Shown piece after piece: positions 1 to 14,599 of a DNA stretch of 64,000 bases. The notes under the pieces were generated by a model. That model did no database searches. It worked only from the letters and a program-made list of their open reading frames with translations, and was not told the DNA's origin. Position numbers and translations under genes: made by a program. This stretch comes from Haplosporangium gracile (taxonomy: Eukaryota; Mortierellomycota; Mortierellomycetes; Mortierellales; Mortierellaceae): the NCBI GenBank assembly GCA_015499985.1, contig JAAAUF010000057.1, positions 1-64,000 of the forward strand, given 5' to 3'. Within the stretch, counting starts at the first letter, position 1; each line of letters begins with the position of its first letter.

Positions 1-1813
<1,813 letters not shown>

Positions 1814-2059
1814 TGCTCACGTCTTCCCTCGCCTCCTCCCTTCTCACTTATGATCGCAGACTTGTTATTTTTTCTAGCTAGTTTACCTTGTACTTAGTAC
1901 GAATATTGAACGATTAAAGTCTTCCGCTGTACATACCGCACACAGTTTTTGATTGTTTTAATTTTAATGGTGGTTGGTGCAGGAACTGATTAAGGTCATG
2001 ATGATTCCACTTTCAACTGCGAGTTGCCTGTGGATGTCTTGTACGTGTGAGTGGGTGCC

Positions 2060-5000
2060 TTACGACATGATGCCAGAACTGTCTGGTGAGACGGGCATTA
2101 AGGTCAGTTGCGAGCACTCGCGGCGAAAGGCATTAGTGTTAGTTGTGAAGCGATCTCTGTTAGCAGTCGACAGGTTCGTTTCGATGCCCTCCATGAGCTA
2201 CAATGATGACATGCGTACAGTACAGATAGATCAATGATGAACTAGTCAGTTGGAGTCAGAAAGCATATCACCGTCATAGAAGAGTTTAACGCAATGCAAT
2301 GATAGTGGCAAAAAGGGAAAGACACGTACCCCATTGACAAGCTTCTGTAGAGGCTCTTGCCGGTCTGGTAACTGGGCTTGGACAAACAAGCTGGTGTACT
2401 CCGCGAAAAATTCTCTGTTCAACAGAATCAGGCCAAGCAAGGGTCGACTCAAAGCCCAGTGGTTATTCCGGTTCTCAAAGACAACGACGCTGAAGAGGAC
2501 AACAAGGAGATAGTTCATGACATCCTTGTTCCTCAAGACGTACTCGACCAACCAGTGCGCCCCTTCCTGTTGCTGTTGCTCTCGAAGTCGCTTCGACAAC
2601 AGACTGCTGGCTCCTCCTGTCAAGTCGACGCTTCCTCTACTTCCGGCAGCGGCATTTGCAGCAGAAGCAGCAGAAGCAGCAGCGCCGTTGATGCTTCCGA
2701 TCGACAAGAGGCGATCTCGTGCAACGTGAACAGGATCCTCGACCTCATAGGCTTCTAACATCTCGTCCGCACTGTTGGCGCTGTCCGATGTACGGGTCTT
2801 GTTCTTGATGAGCCAGTTGAGGACAAAGGAGCAGATCTTGTCAATAGCCGAACAGGCCATCGTCGAGCACGAAGAATCTTGACCCAGCAACGGGACACTC
2901 TCGCCTACCGCCCTGAAAATGTACTCCAGGACTGGTTGCGGCATGCTTGGCATTCCAGTCATGTGGTCCGTCGCGAACACATCAATCACGCTAAAGAACG
3001 ATGCCCCCAGTTTCGGAAACGCCTGTGCAGAGTAAGAGCAGATGACACATCAAAACGAGATGATGCTGGTCAGTTTGATAAAATTAAGCTCTTCTTGTTT
3101 TGCAGTTCATTGCGCTGTTTGACAAAAACTTACAATCATGTCTGCAACCGGGATAGCGAGCACCAATTGGAAAAAGATATCGAGAACACGATCCAGAGCC
3201 CTGTCGCCGTAAAGCTTGAAGACACCAAAGTTGGTGTACTTGCCAGACAACGAAACTGACATGATGTTGAAGTAGAGCATGATCCCCTTGTACCTGCAAA
3301 TACAATAACCTGTGGTTAGGGACAGTTTCATCTGCACTATTGATCGATCGCACTACCAACAATAATGACGAGCTAAGCTTACTTTTCAGACCACCGTGTG
3401 CTCTCATCCGTGATGGGTCGACTCAGAAGATTACTACCATAGGCTGACAGAAGGTGGCTGTTGTAAAAGGAGCAACAAAGGTGAGTAATTGTTCTGTTAT
3501 CACGCGTAAAATACAATGATGACTTGGTGTGACTATAGCCACTTCTTTCACTATGCTCACCTTGTCTCTCGGAAAAGCAAGATACCATTTGGGCTACTGC
3601 TATCAAAGGTAACACGGCTACTCTTGTTGGTGACAAATTCATGCCAGAATCGGAGGATCGCAATTCCAATTTCGTTCTGGGGCCAGATTTCGATCGCCCT
3701 GAGAACAATAGGCGTGTAGGCAGGATAGAACCACTCGTAAAAGAGATTGTACTGTCTCCGGTTGGTGATACTCGTCACGAACCCGCGCAAGTCCTTAAAC
3801 ATTCCCAGAAGAATGAGCTATTCAAACAGGAGGACAAAATGACAAAATTAGTGGCGATAGCTTGTCAGGTTAAACACAGTTTTTACCAACAAAATATTGA
3901 TCATGTCTTCCTACCCGGATGTCTTCCTCGCCAAGATCACCGCCTCCTACGAAAGCGAGCGCAACACGATCCAAGGTTGCCTCCCAAGGCTTAATAAACC
4001 TCCAAAACTCTGCATCGACATTGTCCTCCGCAAACAAGATACGCGCCAACATCGTGTAATAGATGGTCCTGCAACGTGCAACGGCAGTGTCAGAGCTCTT
4101 TCTAGTAGGATCCAAGAACTTGAATTCAGGCACACTGTGATTCTTGAGCAGCGCCTTTGTGGTGTCAAGTTTCCGGATATATTTGACAGAGCTATACCTA
4201 TTAATTGTAACGACGAGAAGTTAGAGCCTATTGAAAAAAGCTTGCCCCTAGTCCCCATCTATATCTATCCTGCTTGATGATAACGACTGTATCACATACC
4301 CTGATGCCAGATTCGTAAATAGTTTGAGAGTCCGAAGCACAAGTAGATCTTCCTGTTTCTTCCAGCTGGGGTCGCCGCTTGAACGAAGGTTGTTCAGAGC
4401 AGAATCCATGATGACATTCAAAACCTGATTTGGTGTGTTGAGACCCCAACGGGAAGAGAGCTGGGTGTACACCTTGACAGCTTTAGACGACTCTTCGCCA
4501 ATATACGTTGCCCGAAACTGCTGGTAGAAATAAATGATGGAGGACTGAATATACAAATGAGCGTCAGGAGAAGCAAAATAGAGTGGGCGCTGTGCCGTCC
4601 AGACCTGAAGCTGATGTATGTATCCGAGGATCTCGCAAGCAAACTCGCCATCCATATGATCCTGTTCAGACGTGCTTTGATACATCTACAACAATAAAGA
4701 AGACAGCTTGGTCAGTTGAGTTTGGTCCGCATATAAATTTCAGTTCCCAGCACAGACCAGGTGGATTAGCTCACTTACAACTCTTGCCCCGATGATGGAA
4801 GACATGAGATACACCAGCCATGTCAGCTTCAGCTCAACGACCAATAAGCTCTCCTTGATGTCTGTCGATCCAGCTGAGGCGGCGCCAACCATAGATGTTG
4901 CTCTCTGAATAAGCTCTCTGTATTTGATCGAAAGGTTATTAAACTCATTCACCAGCAGACGTCCTGATTCCGTGTGCTTTGTCCGCGCAATATTGGCAAA

Positions 5001-6987
5001 CATATCCAGTGAGACCAATAAAGCTTCTTCCGACTCGAGCGGATCTAATGCGCAATAAAATTTACGGACTGTTAGTTGCAATCTTGCAGAGTAATTAATT
5101 AAGCTCGACATTGTTGCAAAAGTTACGCCTGGCTTACCATCTGCCTCTCCGTCCATGACGGCGTGAACACACCCTAGGCAAGACTTAAGATACGCCCCAG
5201 TCAGATTGACGGCGATAGCTTCAATGTGAAGTTCCGTCTCATGCTTTACAGAACTGAGCGATCCCACTGTCTTACTCCAGAATGTCAACAGATAAAGTAC
5301 GCTATTAGGTGACCACTGCGAATACGAAAGTAATGTTAGTCTACATTCTCATGTTCCAAGATTGCAAATGCTGACGTTACGACCATGGCGCCCTTCATAC
5401 CAGCCATGACAAAAATCCCTGAGCTGTGAATTCTCCGACTGCCGAAAGCCATTGCAGGATGTCTTTGTAACTGCAAATCTCTGAAAGTTGATATGTCATC
5501 TTGAAGCGCGAAAGCATCCGACAGAACTCGTGGTAGTTGCCCAAATCCTGCAGCTTATTTTGTCCCGCAGCAGTCGTAAGGGTCAGCATAATCTCCTGCA
5601 TGAACCGATAGATATAAGCGTGTCGCGAATCATCTCCTGAAAAGAGTGAGCGTCTTATCGATGCCGCCTGAGAAAGGCACTCCATGACCAGAACAGAGAC
5701 TGGACTAGCGAATGTCTTCCAGCTCTCCCATAGAATATCGAGATATTCCGACTCTTCAAAGACAGGCCTCCATGTCGTTGGAATCTGAAGACTGCCTAGA
5801 TCTTCCGATGAATCTTCATACGAACTGCCAATAAAATCGAACGCCAGACACGCCTTCATAAGGAGTAACAGGGACTCTTTTAGTTTTTCTGTTTGCGGAT
5901 CTATCAAGTAAGCATTAGAGATCGAGACACTATTAGTCAGGGGAGCACAGTGAATGGCAATGACGGCCACTGCACATCAAGTTTTCAGGTGTACCTGACT
6001 GCTGACTCTGAAGCACGCTCTGAAGCATGCTCAAGGCTGCTTGGAAGATGGGAAGTAGTTGAGCATCTCTGAACCCGACAGCTGCCTTCCTGTGCTTGAC
6101 AACATTCTTGGTTCCTGGGAGATTCATTTCTGTTGCAACGGCCGTCAGAAGCCGAATCCCCAGAATGCGGTGGCCGACTCCTTGCTAACAAAGCAGCAAA
6201 TGGCCAACAAGAAATAGGCTAGATGAGCAATCTTTGCTTGTCATCAGTGTCTGAAGGTGTGAGACAAGAAGCGTGTAGGGTACCTGGAAAAAGACTTGGA
6301 TCTGATCCAACAGCGTGCGAAACCCTTGGTTTTCAATCCATCCGAGCTTGGTAATGATGGCGAAGAGTTGTGCCTGTGACGATATGATAAAAGGCTGCAG
6401 GTCCAGATGTTCGTAGATATATTGAAGAACAAACGTTCCTATCAAAAACACGAACGAAGGAATGTTAATCACAGAGAATTTGGAGATGGTCAGATCAAAT
6501 AAATTGACAAGCAAGATGGATGTAGACTTACGAAGACCGTGCTGTTCAGCGGTTGAGAAGCTGGTAAAATGATCATCGACAAGGGTCTTTAGACGTGATG
6601 TAGCGAACCTATGCATATACCAGGCAGCATAGCAAGCAAATCGTGTCAGTTGACATACCCTCGTATTTTTGGACACATTGCGCCGCCGATCGTGCTTTGA
6701 TAGAGTAACGATGAGAGCACTTACATCAGCGCATAAGGACTGGTAGAGTTTTCGAGAAGGTTTCGACACAGCAGCGCGGATGCGATAGGGGAAGTGATAT
6801 TGCGATTATGACTCTGCACTGAATCCGATCCAGCACCGTTGACGTTACTGCCATTGGTATTGCTGAAGGTTGGAAAGTGATAGTTGAGGAGACTTTCGGC
6901 CTGGATCCGCCCTGAAGGGTTGGGTGGGTTGTAGAGTGTCTCACAGTACTGCTCGAGGGTTTGTAGGTCAAGAGAAGCAGCCATCAT
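2060..6987 (-). CDS. XPO7: Exportin-7 / RanBP16-type nuclear transport receptor, multi-exon
   Basis: A karyopherin-beta receptor that binds RanGTP and carries proteins through the nuclear pore. The start (MMAASLDLQTLEQYCETLY) matches the exportin-7 N-terminus (LAQLE.LCKQLYE). Colinear exon peptides follow along the minus strand: ITKLGW, LAFDFIGSSYEDSSEDL, IPTTWRP, NYHEFCRML, TWLVYLMSSIIGARV, EQFRATYIGE, SSPNGILLFRET, GKYTNFGVFKLYGD, SRPLLGLILLN. The last exon is short: after a donor in VNG|GTACGTG near 2330, an acceptor near 2201 opens LMEGIETNLSTANRDRF...FRREC and ends SSGIMS with a TAA at 2060-2062, like the family C-terminus LMEGIERNL...FRREV...MMS. There are more than ten short introns. 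An Ala-rich/low-complexity insert (about 2630-2720) is not typical. Exon borders were not all fixed by me. The gene is divergent from the gene at 7518. Confidence 0.95.
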
Positions 6988-7517
6988 GACAGACCCTTGG
7001 TGTTTTGTGGAGGATAGTGCGAGTATCTATACAAACAGTACGGGGGTGTGAAGAGTACGAAAGAGGGATGGGTTGAGTCGGGATCAAAGAGGGAATGCGC
7101 AATGAATGACCAGAAGCAGAAAATAAAAGAAAGACGAATTTTGACTTGTCAGTTTAGCTGTTTTTTATGGGTGGGGGAAGCCAAGCTTAAGGAATTTGCC
7201 CGTCACATTTGTAGGCGGCCGGCGCCCAATTCTCTCAACCATAGGGGAGAAAGCTAGGATTAACGCGCACGCGAGCTTGTAAAGAGAAGAGACTGGCAGT
7301 AGAACATAGGGTAGTAGGTGGATGTGTGGATAGAGTATGGATACACACCTTTCCGTTCAGCAACACACGACCACAGACAGTTGGTACGAGGCCCTGTGTT
7401 TGACCCACACCACCACAAAGGCGAAAAAAGTGACTGTCATGGCGAGTGGCCATTTTCTGAAAGCTGTGTCTCTTTTGTCTCCTTCGTCAACTTTTCACAC
7501 CCCACACAAAAAGAAAC
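6988..7517. promoter_or_regulatory. Divergent intergenic region between XPO7 and the 7.5 kb gene
   Basis: About 530 bp separate the two start codons, so this interval should hold both promoters. I see no strong TATA box or shared palindrome. The small open frames here (7048-7257, 7235-7453, 7318-7704) show no protein-like features. Confidence 0.5.
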
Positions 7518-10510
7518 ATGGATCATGACGACGAGGATGCCCAGGCGTGGCAAAACACCTTTGCCCCACCTACCCAGGCCACAGCAACTAACGAGTACGG
7601 GCCATGCGACGACTATTGGTTTGTACGTTCATTCGACCCTTTTATGCTCATTCCCTTCCATCCCAGTTTGTGCTAAAACAATAAGAATATGTTCAGGTCC
7701 CTAACTTTTTGTATCGCTGCTATGGTGATAGATCCCTCCATATACCGACATTAACGTCCTGGAAGAACACCTCGTCAAGATTGGTGGAGACACTGATACC
7801 CGAGCCGTTCACAATAAAGAAAAGGAGGTAACAATAAATAAGGATCATATTCAATTGTCAGAGCTTATTCAAGTATGCATTTCTTGAGAAGAACTTGTTC
7901 AGGTGCTGATGGCACGCTCCCTTATCACGCTTTACTAGAGGATCGATCTTTGGGGCACTCACAAAAACATTCAGGGTGCAAAGGTGGCATTAGATCACAT
8001 GGGAAAGTTCTACCATGGCGTAAGTCTTCCGTCTCAAATGAAGAAATGGCGTGGTAATTATTTCGACCTGCATGTTCCAGCCCCAGAGTACTCACGTCAC
8101 CTTAAAATAGCGCGCCGAGAAGAGACAAAAGGCCACTCGAACGAAGGGATGGGCAAGGCCGGAACGCGAACTCACACCAGCAGAGCAGAAGAAGAAGGAT
8201 CGAGAGATCAAACGGCAGCAAGAGCGCCAGAAGTACTTGGGTGAGCCGACCGAGGAGTTCCCCTTCACACACTGCATCGCTTGGCCCAAGGAAGCACCCA
8301 TCTTCCGACATTTGGGTGGCAAACTGGAAAGACTGGACGCTTTGCGTGTCGAGTATCGGTCATTCATTTGGCTCGATAAGACAATGGTATGATATCCACG
8401 CATCACTCGATAAAGGATTGGATGTGGGTTTAATTTGAACCACGACTTGTTGAGCTGTCCAGTTACAAGACTTATATATGACCACGTTGTCAATAGAATT
8501 TGTACGTCGCTGGCGAGGATGAGGGAACCACTATGGCTGCCATGGGTCGAGTCAAAAACTTTCTCATCAAAGTGGTAAGAAAAGCGCGACAAACAGGTAC
8601 TTGAAAAGACGCGCCTGTCAGCATATGTGTGGAATGGAATGCTTATACTATCGGTCACTTCTTATGACTAATAGCTGAACCGTCCTTCAGAGAATGTTTG
8701 TCATGTGCTCGAAAAGCCGTCAAAACTTGTGCGAATCCACATTGTCCCGAACCCGCCTGTATCATACATATCGCCCAATCAAGGATTTCTTGGCGTGCAG
8801 GGCGGCGGCACGCATGATGAGGCCAAGTTACACTATCTGAAGGCCAAAGAGGTGGGCGACTTTGAGAACGTTCGAGAGGTGGATCTTCGGATGTCGACCA
8901 TTGATTCAGGCAATAGGAACGGCGATGCAGCTCCAGGGTCTAACGAGGAACACGCCGTCATCGCTCCTGGGATGCGCCCCTATTTACGACCAATGCAATA
9001 CTCCGAAAGGTACTCACCATCTACGCTCTTATCGAGCTTTTCTCGTTGCCTTGGCTGTGCGTGTATGGACGAAGTGCTTTAACATAATTATTGCTTTCTC
9101 TTTTCTCTCCAGTATGACGCAGTGCAACATTGACCGGATTCGACAAGAACTCGAGGGTTCGCTCGAGGCAGTTCAGCTGATGGACTACGATATCAACATG
9201 CGCATCCGGTATGTAAGCGCTCCTTTGGCCTCATTGTTGTTTACTGCTCTTGAGTTATGTCTTTAAATTGAATGTATCCTTACGAGTTACTTCGTTACTG
9301 TGTTCAACATTTAGAATCGGTCAAGTCGGTCTGTTGACCTTTCCCAAGCAGTCTGTATGGGAAATTGAGGATTTGGACACTTCTGTGATCCCTGATAATC
9401 GGTTGAAGTCCGAATTCAGTCCATACTTCATCAAGTCCTCGGGAACGTTTGCGGCAGCGGAGAGGAGAATCACTCTACCGGACAACAGGGAGCAGGCCAC
9501 TGAACCGGACGAGGTGTGGTTCCTTCACATCCTGCGAAAAGAGGAAGAGACGCTGGAGACGATCCATGTCACGCTGGAAGTGACCTTCAGATCCGATGGT
9601 AGGGCAGGCCTCTGGAATGGCCTTGTCCAACAGACAAAGACAACTCCCTTGGACATCAGGATCATTTCATCAGAGAGGTAAGCTTTTTTGAGCCAAACTT
9701 TTGTGTAGTATCTATGCGAGATGCAGGAAATCACAGTATGTTGCGGAGTGGCAAGGCTAACAATCTAAAACATTTTGATATCTTTTTTTCAGACGTCTGT
9801 CGTGGGCATGGACCGTTTCGGCTGGAAAGCGGCATTCGGACCAGTCGCTCGAAGCGAAGTTTGTTCGTGGCCTCCGTCTGTCAAAAGAGTAAGTGCCAAC
9901 GTCTGTTGATTTTGACTCTTTTTTTTTTTTTTTCTTCTTCTTGAAATACATTGATTGTACGTCTCGAAAAGGTCGCTGACGTCGCAATTCGCGCTATAGG
10001 AGTGGACGAGACAGCATCCTGCATTTTGCCAATACTGACGATGTTCAGTTGCGGCATGTTCGACGCGAGAAGAAGAAGCTTATTGTGCGCGACCAATGGA
10101 CTATCGAGATGACCAAAGAGTCCTTTTGGACTATGGAGAAGCCTTTCATGCCCTACCAGATTAACCCGTTGAACGAACCTCCAAGTCAAGTGCTCTACTC
10201 ATTGTCGGTAAGTGTCACTTTTTGAAAAGAATGTGGCGCGATATGCGGAACGAATGGCACGAGAATAATCCAATCATGTATGCATACTCATTATCACCTC
10301 ATATCTTTTCTGTGTTGCTCTTGCAAAATATTGAATCATGTGTAGATGTTTCGGGATTCGTGGAAGAGCCGCTTCAGTGAGAACCCATACCTGGGCCTGG
10401 GCCAAGTGCCAACGTGGGAGCCAGAGGACTTTTTCACGGGAGATGAATCTATTGAAAAGACCCTTGAGGCCGTCTCTGAAGTTCGATCGTTGATTGAAGG
10501 ACTCTGTTAG
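7518..10510 (+). CDS. Uncharacterised multi-exon protein (possibly DUF7905-like)
   Basis: I do not recognise this gene with certainty. The start MDHDDEDAQAWQNTF is followed by IPPYTDINVLEEHL (after a GTACGT...TGATAG intron), GAKVALDHMGKFYHG, then a charged helix near 8190 (PAEQKKKDREIKRQQERQK), EFPFTHCIAWPKEAPIFRHLGG, NLYVAGEDEGTTMAAMGRVKNFL, VRIHIVPNPPVSYISP, INMRIRIGQVGLLTFPK, and a C-terminal half ending VRSLIEGLC at the TAG 10508-10510. Splices join in frame at 8023/8110, 8384/8500 and 8573/8675 (approximate). The total is about 620 residues. There is no signal peptide or membrane segment. The alternating strand/helix part from about 8500 to 8760 could be a KH-like nucleic-acid-binding fold, and the RIGQVGLLTFPK region recalls a fungal domain I know as DUF7905; both are inference from memory. 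Convergent with the Crypton. Confidence 0.75.
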
Positions 10511-10729
10511 TCAGTTTTTCTGGGGAAACTCCAGTTTTTTCTTTCTCACCCTTGTTGCACCATTTCCTTACTTTTGTTGAATGCAACTGTCGGATGTGCC
10601 ATAGTAGTCTAGCGGCCGTGTGAAGAACGAACTGAAATGAAGAAATAAAAAAAAGATGGTTTGGTCAGCGTGCTGATTTTCATTGCATTCACTCTCACTG
10701 TTGAACATACCGCACAGCAAATTATTAAT

Positions 10730-13700
10730 TTATTGTATAGAATTTTTTTTAGTAACTTTGACCTTCTCGATAATAGCGTTTAGGGTCATCCTCCCCTTAG
10801 CCTTCTCCACCTCTAAAAGCGCATTCTCCTCCCGTACTGCTAAAGGGATGTTGCTATCAAATGTCAACATAGCTTTTAGAACTTGAAAGACAATATCCTT
10901 TTTGAACTTCCACTGAGCGTCGTATGAGTTCGGCCGAAGGTTAAAGTCCTTGTGGTTTTCGCGATATCGCCATGCGGCATTGGCCGACTTGCCATGCAGT
11001 GCAAAAACGTGGCGTCCTCTGACTCCGTTCAGACTCCAAATGGATGGATTGCCGTTGACACCCCGAAACCACTCGTTCCAGTGGTCCCTGATCTTGCTAT
11101 CTTTCCGAATCATCAAATATGGCTTCCCGGAAACATCTTCGTCGATCTGGTTGTATGTTGCGCCCAATTTCAGCGCTAATTCGTCCATCCGCTGCAATAA
11201 CTGCTCTTGATTGACCGGTGCTGCGATCGAGGTCGCTGATGCTGGTGCCAGTGCTGGTGTTAGTGCTAGTGCTGGTGTTGGTGCTAGTGCTGGTGTTGGT
11301 GCTAGTGCTGGTGTTGGTGCTAGTGCTGGCGTTGGAGGATCAGCATCTTCTTGCTGCAACTGCATCAGTAACTCCAACGTCTCCACCTCGGGCTCTGGCT
11401 GCGACAATTCAGCTTCGGACTCTGACTCCGACAAGTCTATATCGGTCTCCATCATCTCCCTCTGCTGAAACTCCTGTCGCGCTCCTTTCGATCCAGAACG
11501 ACCTCGCCAAATGGATCGAGAGCCAACTGAAGGCGCTGGTGCTTGTGTGCCAGATAAGCGTTCCAACTCATCGTGGTAATATGATAAGAAAACGGAAGGT
11601 GTATCTTGAGCCATTCGATGAACTACGCGGGCGAAAGCCTGGGTTTGCTTAGTCATGGCGTCTGTGAGAAATTCTTTGAAAGTGTCCAACTGTTGTGAAA
11701 CTGTGTTTCCGACCTTGGCCGTGACAATCTTGTCGAGGCGTTGCAGATTACTGTCGAGTGTTTCCTTGACTGCCGTAGTAAATGTCTTCATTTCAATCCT
11801 AGCGCTATGAAAATCGTTCGTCACCTGTTCCCAAAAAAATAGCTGTAAATTATCATCCCTTTTGTTCTTGCTGTGAAATAAAAATCCTCCATCTTTACAT
11901 ACTTCATACCTTGGAGTCGATGTTTCGAAATTCAGCGTGCACAGCGGGCGCGTTGTGGGACAAAAGGTTGGATTGAGGTGGTACAACTCGAGCCATTGCC
12001 TCCGCAAGATTGACTCGGTACTCTCGGAAAAGGTCGTCCTTAAATACTGCATGGTCAAAGATCTCGTGGAGGCCATAGTGCAAGTGATCGTCGGGTTTGG
12101 TGTCCATAAGGACAACCGCATCCTCCAGAAAAATCTTACGAAGATGAGCGAGCAGGCGCAGGAACTTAAGACGGAGAGTTCCATTGATGTCAGTAAGGGT
12201 AGGCATACGATCCTCCGTCGTGACCCTGTTAAAAAACTCGTCTCGATCCTCCATGATGTTTTCCAAGAGCGCCAACCAGTCTGAGTGTCCTCCATAACAT
12301 TGCTCCAGAAAAGGAAAGATTTTTTTCTGGAGCTCGACAGGCGGACGAAGAACACTGCGCTTGACAAACGGAGGCATGCCGTCGTGAGTAGAGCCAGCCA
12401 GGGCATACGCGACTCCCTTGGGAAGAGGATGAAGATAATGGGAAGTGAGGCGTCCTTGGTCCTTTTCCCAGCCTCCGTGATGTTCGATGGCTCTGATGTC
12501 CTGACCAAGAGCGTACGCAAGGTTGGCACCAGAGTGACGGTAATAATGAGTCGGCTTATCGGTTTCGATACCGGCTTGCTGGAAGAGCAACGACATTCCG
12601 CCGAGATGGGCATTATTCGACAGCTTGCTCATCTTGTCCTTACCAGGTACGAGGTAAACCTGCCGCCAACTGTTGTCATCCTCGTTCACGAAATCTGACA
12701 TATAAGACGAGTTCTAAAACACAGACAGTTGATTACAGAAAAATGAGTAAGCAATGATTGCCAGGCTTGGAAGAAAATTGAAAACAAAAATTATTAAATA
12801 AATGCCCAGCTCTTATCTCTTCTTCCTGCCAAAGCTGGAATAAATAGAAGGCAAGAGCGCCAATAGGGCATAGCTCGACATCGGTATTCCTGATTGCAAC
12901 GCCATAGGTTACGTCTCCTGTTTTCAGAGTTTTTCCTTGGGTCATAATAAGGACTATCGCAATGGTGCCAGGGTGGCTGGAGTCCTGCGTCGAGGTTGAG
13001 GGAGCGGTAGAGTTTGAGAATGTATGGAGGTTGACGTGAGGGAGCTGGGCAAACCGAAGATTCTCTCCTCGCATCATCATATGGTGTCCCCAGGATGCCA
13101 TTAGTCGATTCTTCATGCCGGTAATCTTGTGCTTCTTGGAATTCTGCTCGCCGTATCTGTAGGCCCAGCCAGCTCTCATCAGCCGTCGCATCTTCTTGAC
13201 TTCATCTCCGGCAGCCGCGTCAATAGCGGCATACTTCTTGAACTCGATTCTGGGGTCTGTTGCAATGCGATACTTGAATCGATTAATGAGTCCTGCAACG
13301 GCGGGACCAGCACGAGGATGGGCTTCTTCTTTCATTCCGTCGGACTCGCTGGTTTGTTGTTTAGTGTAAAGGTCGACTATAGCACAAATGTAAGCCTCCA
13401 CCGTTTTGATGCTAGGGATGTCGAGATACTCCTCGTACACCACCTTCGCCTTCTTCTTTGTCTTGCCTTCTTCTTCTTCCTGAATAACAGCAACTGGACG
13501 TTTCTTCTTTGCGAAGAAGGAATAATAGCCTTACTCAGGTCACCGCCTCCATCTGAAGAGTGTTCTGCCAAGCCCTCCTTAAGGTAGAGAATGTATCGGG
13601 CGTACTCAACCCTGTCATCTACCTCCTCTTCTTCGACTTTGTTGGCGTTTTTCCTGCGATATCCTTTGCGCTCGCACCACTCCTAACGACAAGTGCAACT

Positions 13701-14599
13701 GTTAGAGCGATACACAAAACAATGTAGTAATTAATGCTGATGAATGAACATACAAGGGATAAGCATAATCAACACACTCTCCAATGGACCTGGTGTCGAG
13801 TGTATGATGCTTTGGTGCCGGCTGAAATCTGCGATTCGCGTGCCATCTTGGCCTCGAGGAGGGCCTCCTTCTCAGTCATCCTCCGCTCAATATCCGCCAG
13901 CTCTTTCTCGGTAAGCTCCATTCTATCTTCGTCAGTTCTTCTGATCGCGGCCAACTTCTGCGCACACATTCCTGCCTTCATCTCGGCCTTTTTAACACGG
14001 ATGTTGAAGCGTTCTGGAGTCTCGTTTGGCAACCGATGCATCTTTTCCCCCAAAATAATCTGAAGGCCGTCCTCAAACTCCTCTGCTGACGATGGGTTTT
14101 ACAAAACCCTGCTACGGCGGTCAAAGGTCCTCTGGGGTCTAGTCGCTCCTGATAGCTGTAGGTGTGCAGCAGGGCTCTCCTCGTCGCCGTCCTCATCACC
14201 GAAGTTGAATTGGAATCCACCATCCTGTATATTAAGACTCCTGAAAACTTCGTCGCTTGTATCCATCCTGTAATATTCGGTGTGTTTCTCTTGCAAAGCA
14301 GCCATGAAAGGGATAGGCATGGGATTAGAGCTTCCCTCGCCTAAACAGGCACAATAATTAAGGAAGGATTGGTTAGCGCATCCATACTCGAAAAGAAAAA
14401 AGAAAAGTGTCAAAGAAGACGCATCTCGCTCTTGCAGTGTACCATTGTCCTTCTCTTTTCCCTTTCTCCTTTTTTTGTTGTTCTCAAGTGTAACAGCATA
14501 GGCGGCGACTTGTTCAGGGGCAGGGGAAGGGCCAGAGTCAGCGGTAAGGGCAGGTTGAGACGATGATGACTCCAAGGGAAGGGAATCAGGAGAAGACAT
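10730..14599 (-). mobile_element. Crypton DNA transposon: tyrosine recombinase with GCR1_C-type DNA-binding domain
   Basis: Cryptons move with a tyrosine recombinase and a C-terminal GCR1-like DNA-binding domain. Reading the minus strand: an N-terminal disordered segment (MSSPDSLPLESS...), an intron (GTACAC...TGTTTAG, about 14440-14345), a charged region, REWCERKGYRR (13670s), EEYLDIPSIKTVEAY (13440), a catalytic-Arg region (HHMMMRGENLR, near 13060), HYYRHSGAN (H-x-x-R, near 12540), EHHGGW and SHYLHP (nucleophile Tyr, near 12440). A coiled segment, a PA-rich repeat and the GCR1_C motif DHWNEWFRGVNGNPSIWSLNG (near 11070) follow. All catalytic residue types are present. Two interruptions need comment: an in-frame TAA near 14099 and a frame change near 13500. 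Each could be removed by a very short GT-AG intron (30 and 41 nt), otherwise they are inactivating. I did not find terminal repeats, as expected for Cryptons. Confidence 0.88.
11241..11335. repeat. 18-bp minisatellite inside the Crypton gene
   Basis: About five copies of an 18-bp unit (GCTGGTGTTGGTGCTAGT and close variants) lie in the coding frame of the transposon. On the minus strand they encode alternating Pro-Ala-Leu repeats (PTPALA). The segment links the recombinase part to the GCR1_C-type domain and is probably a flexible spacer whose length varies by slippage. Confidence 0.9.
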
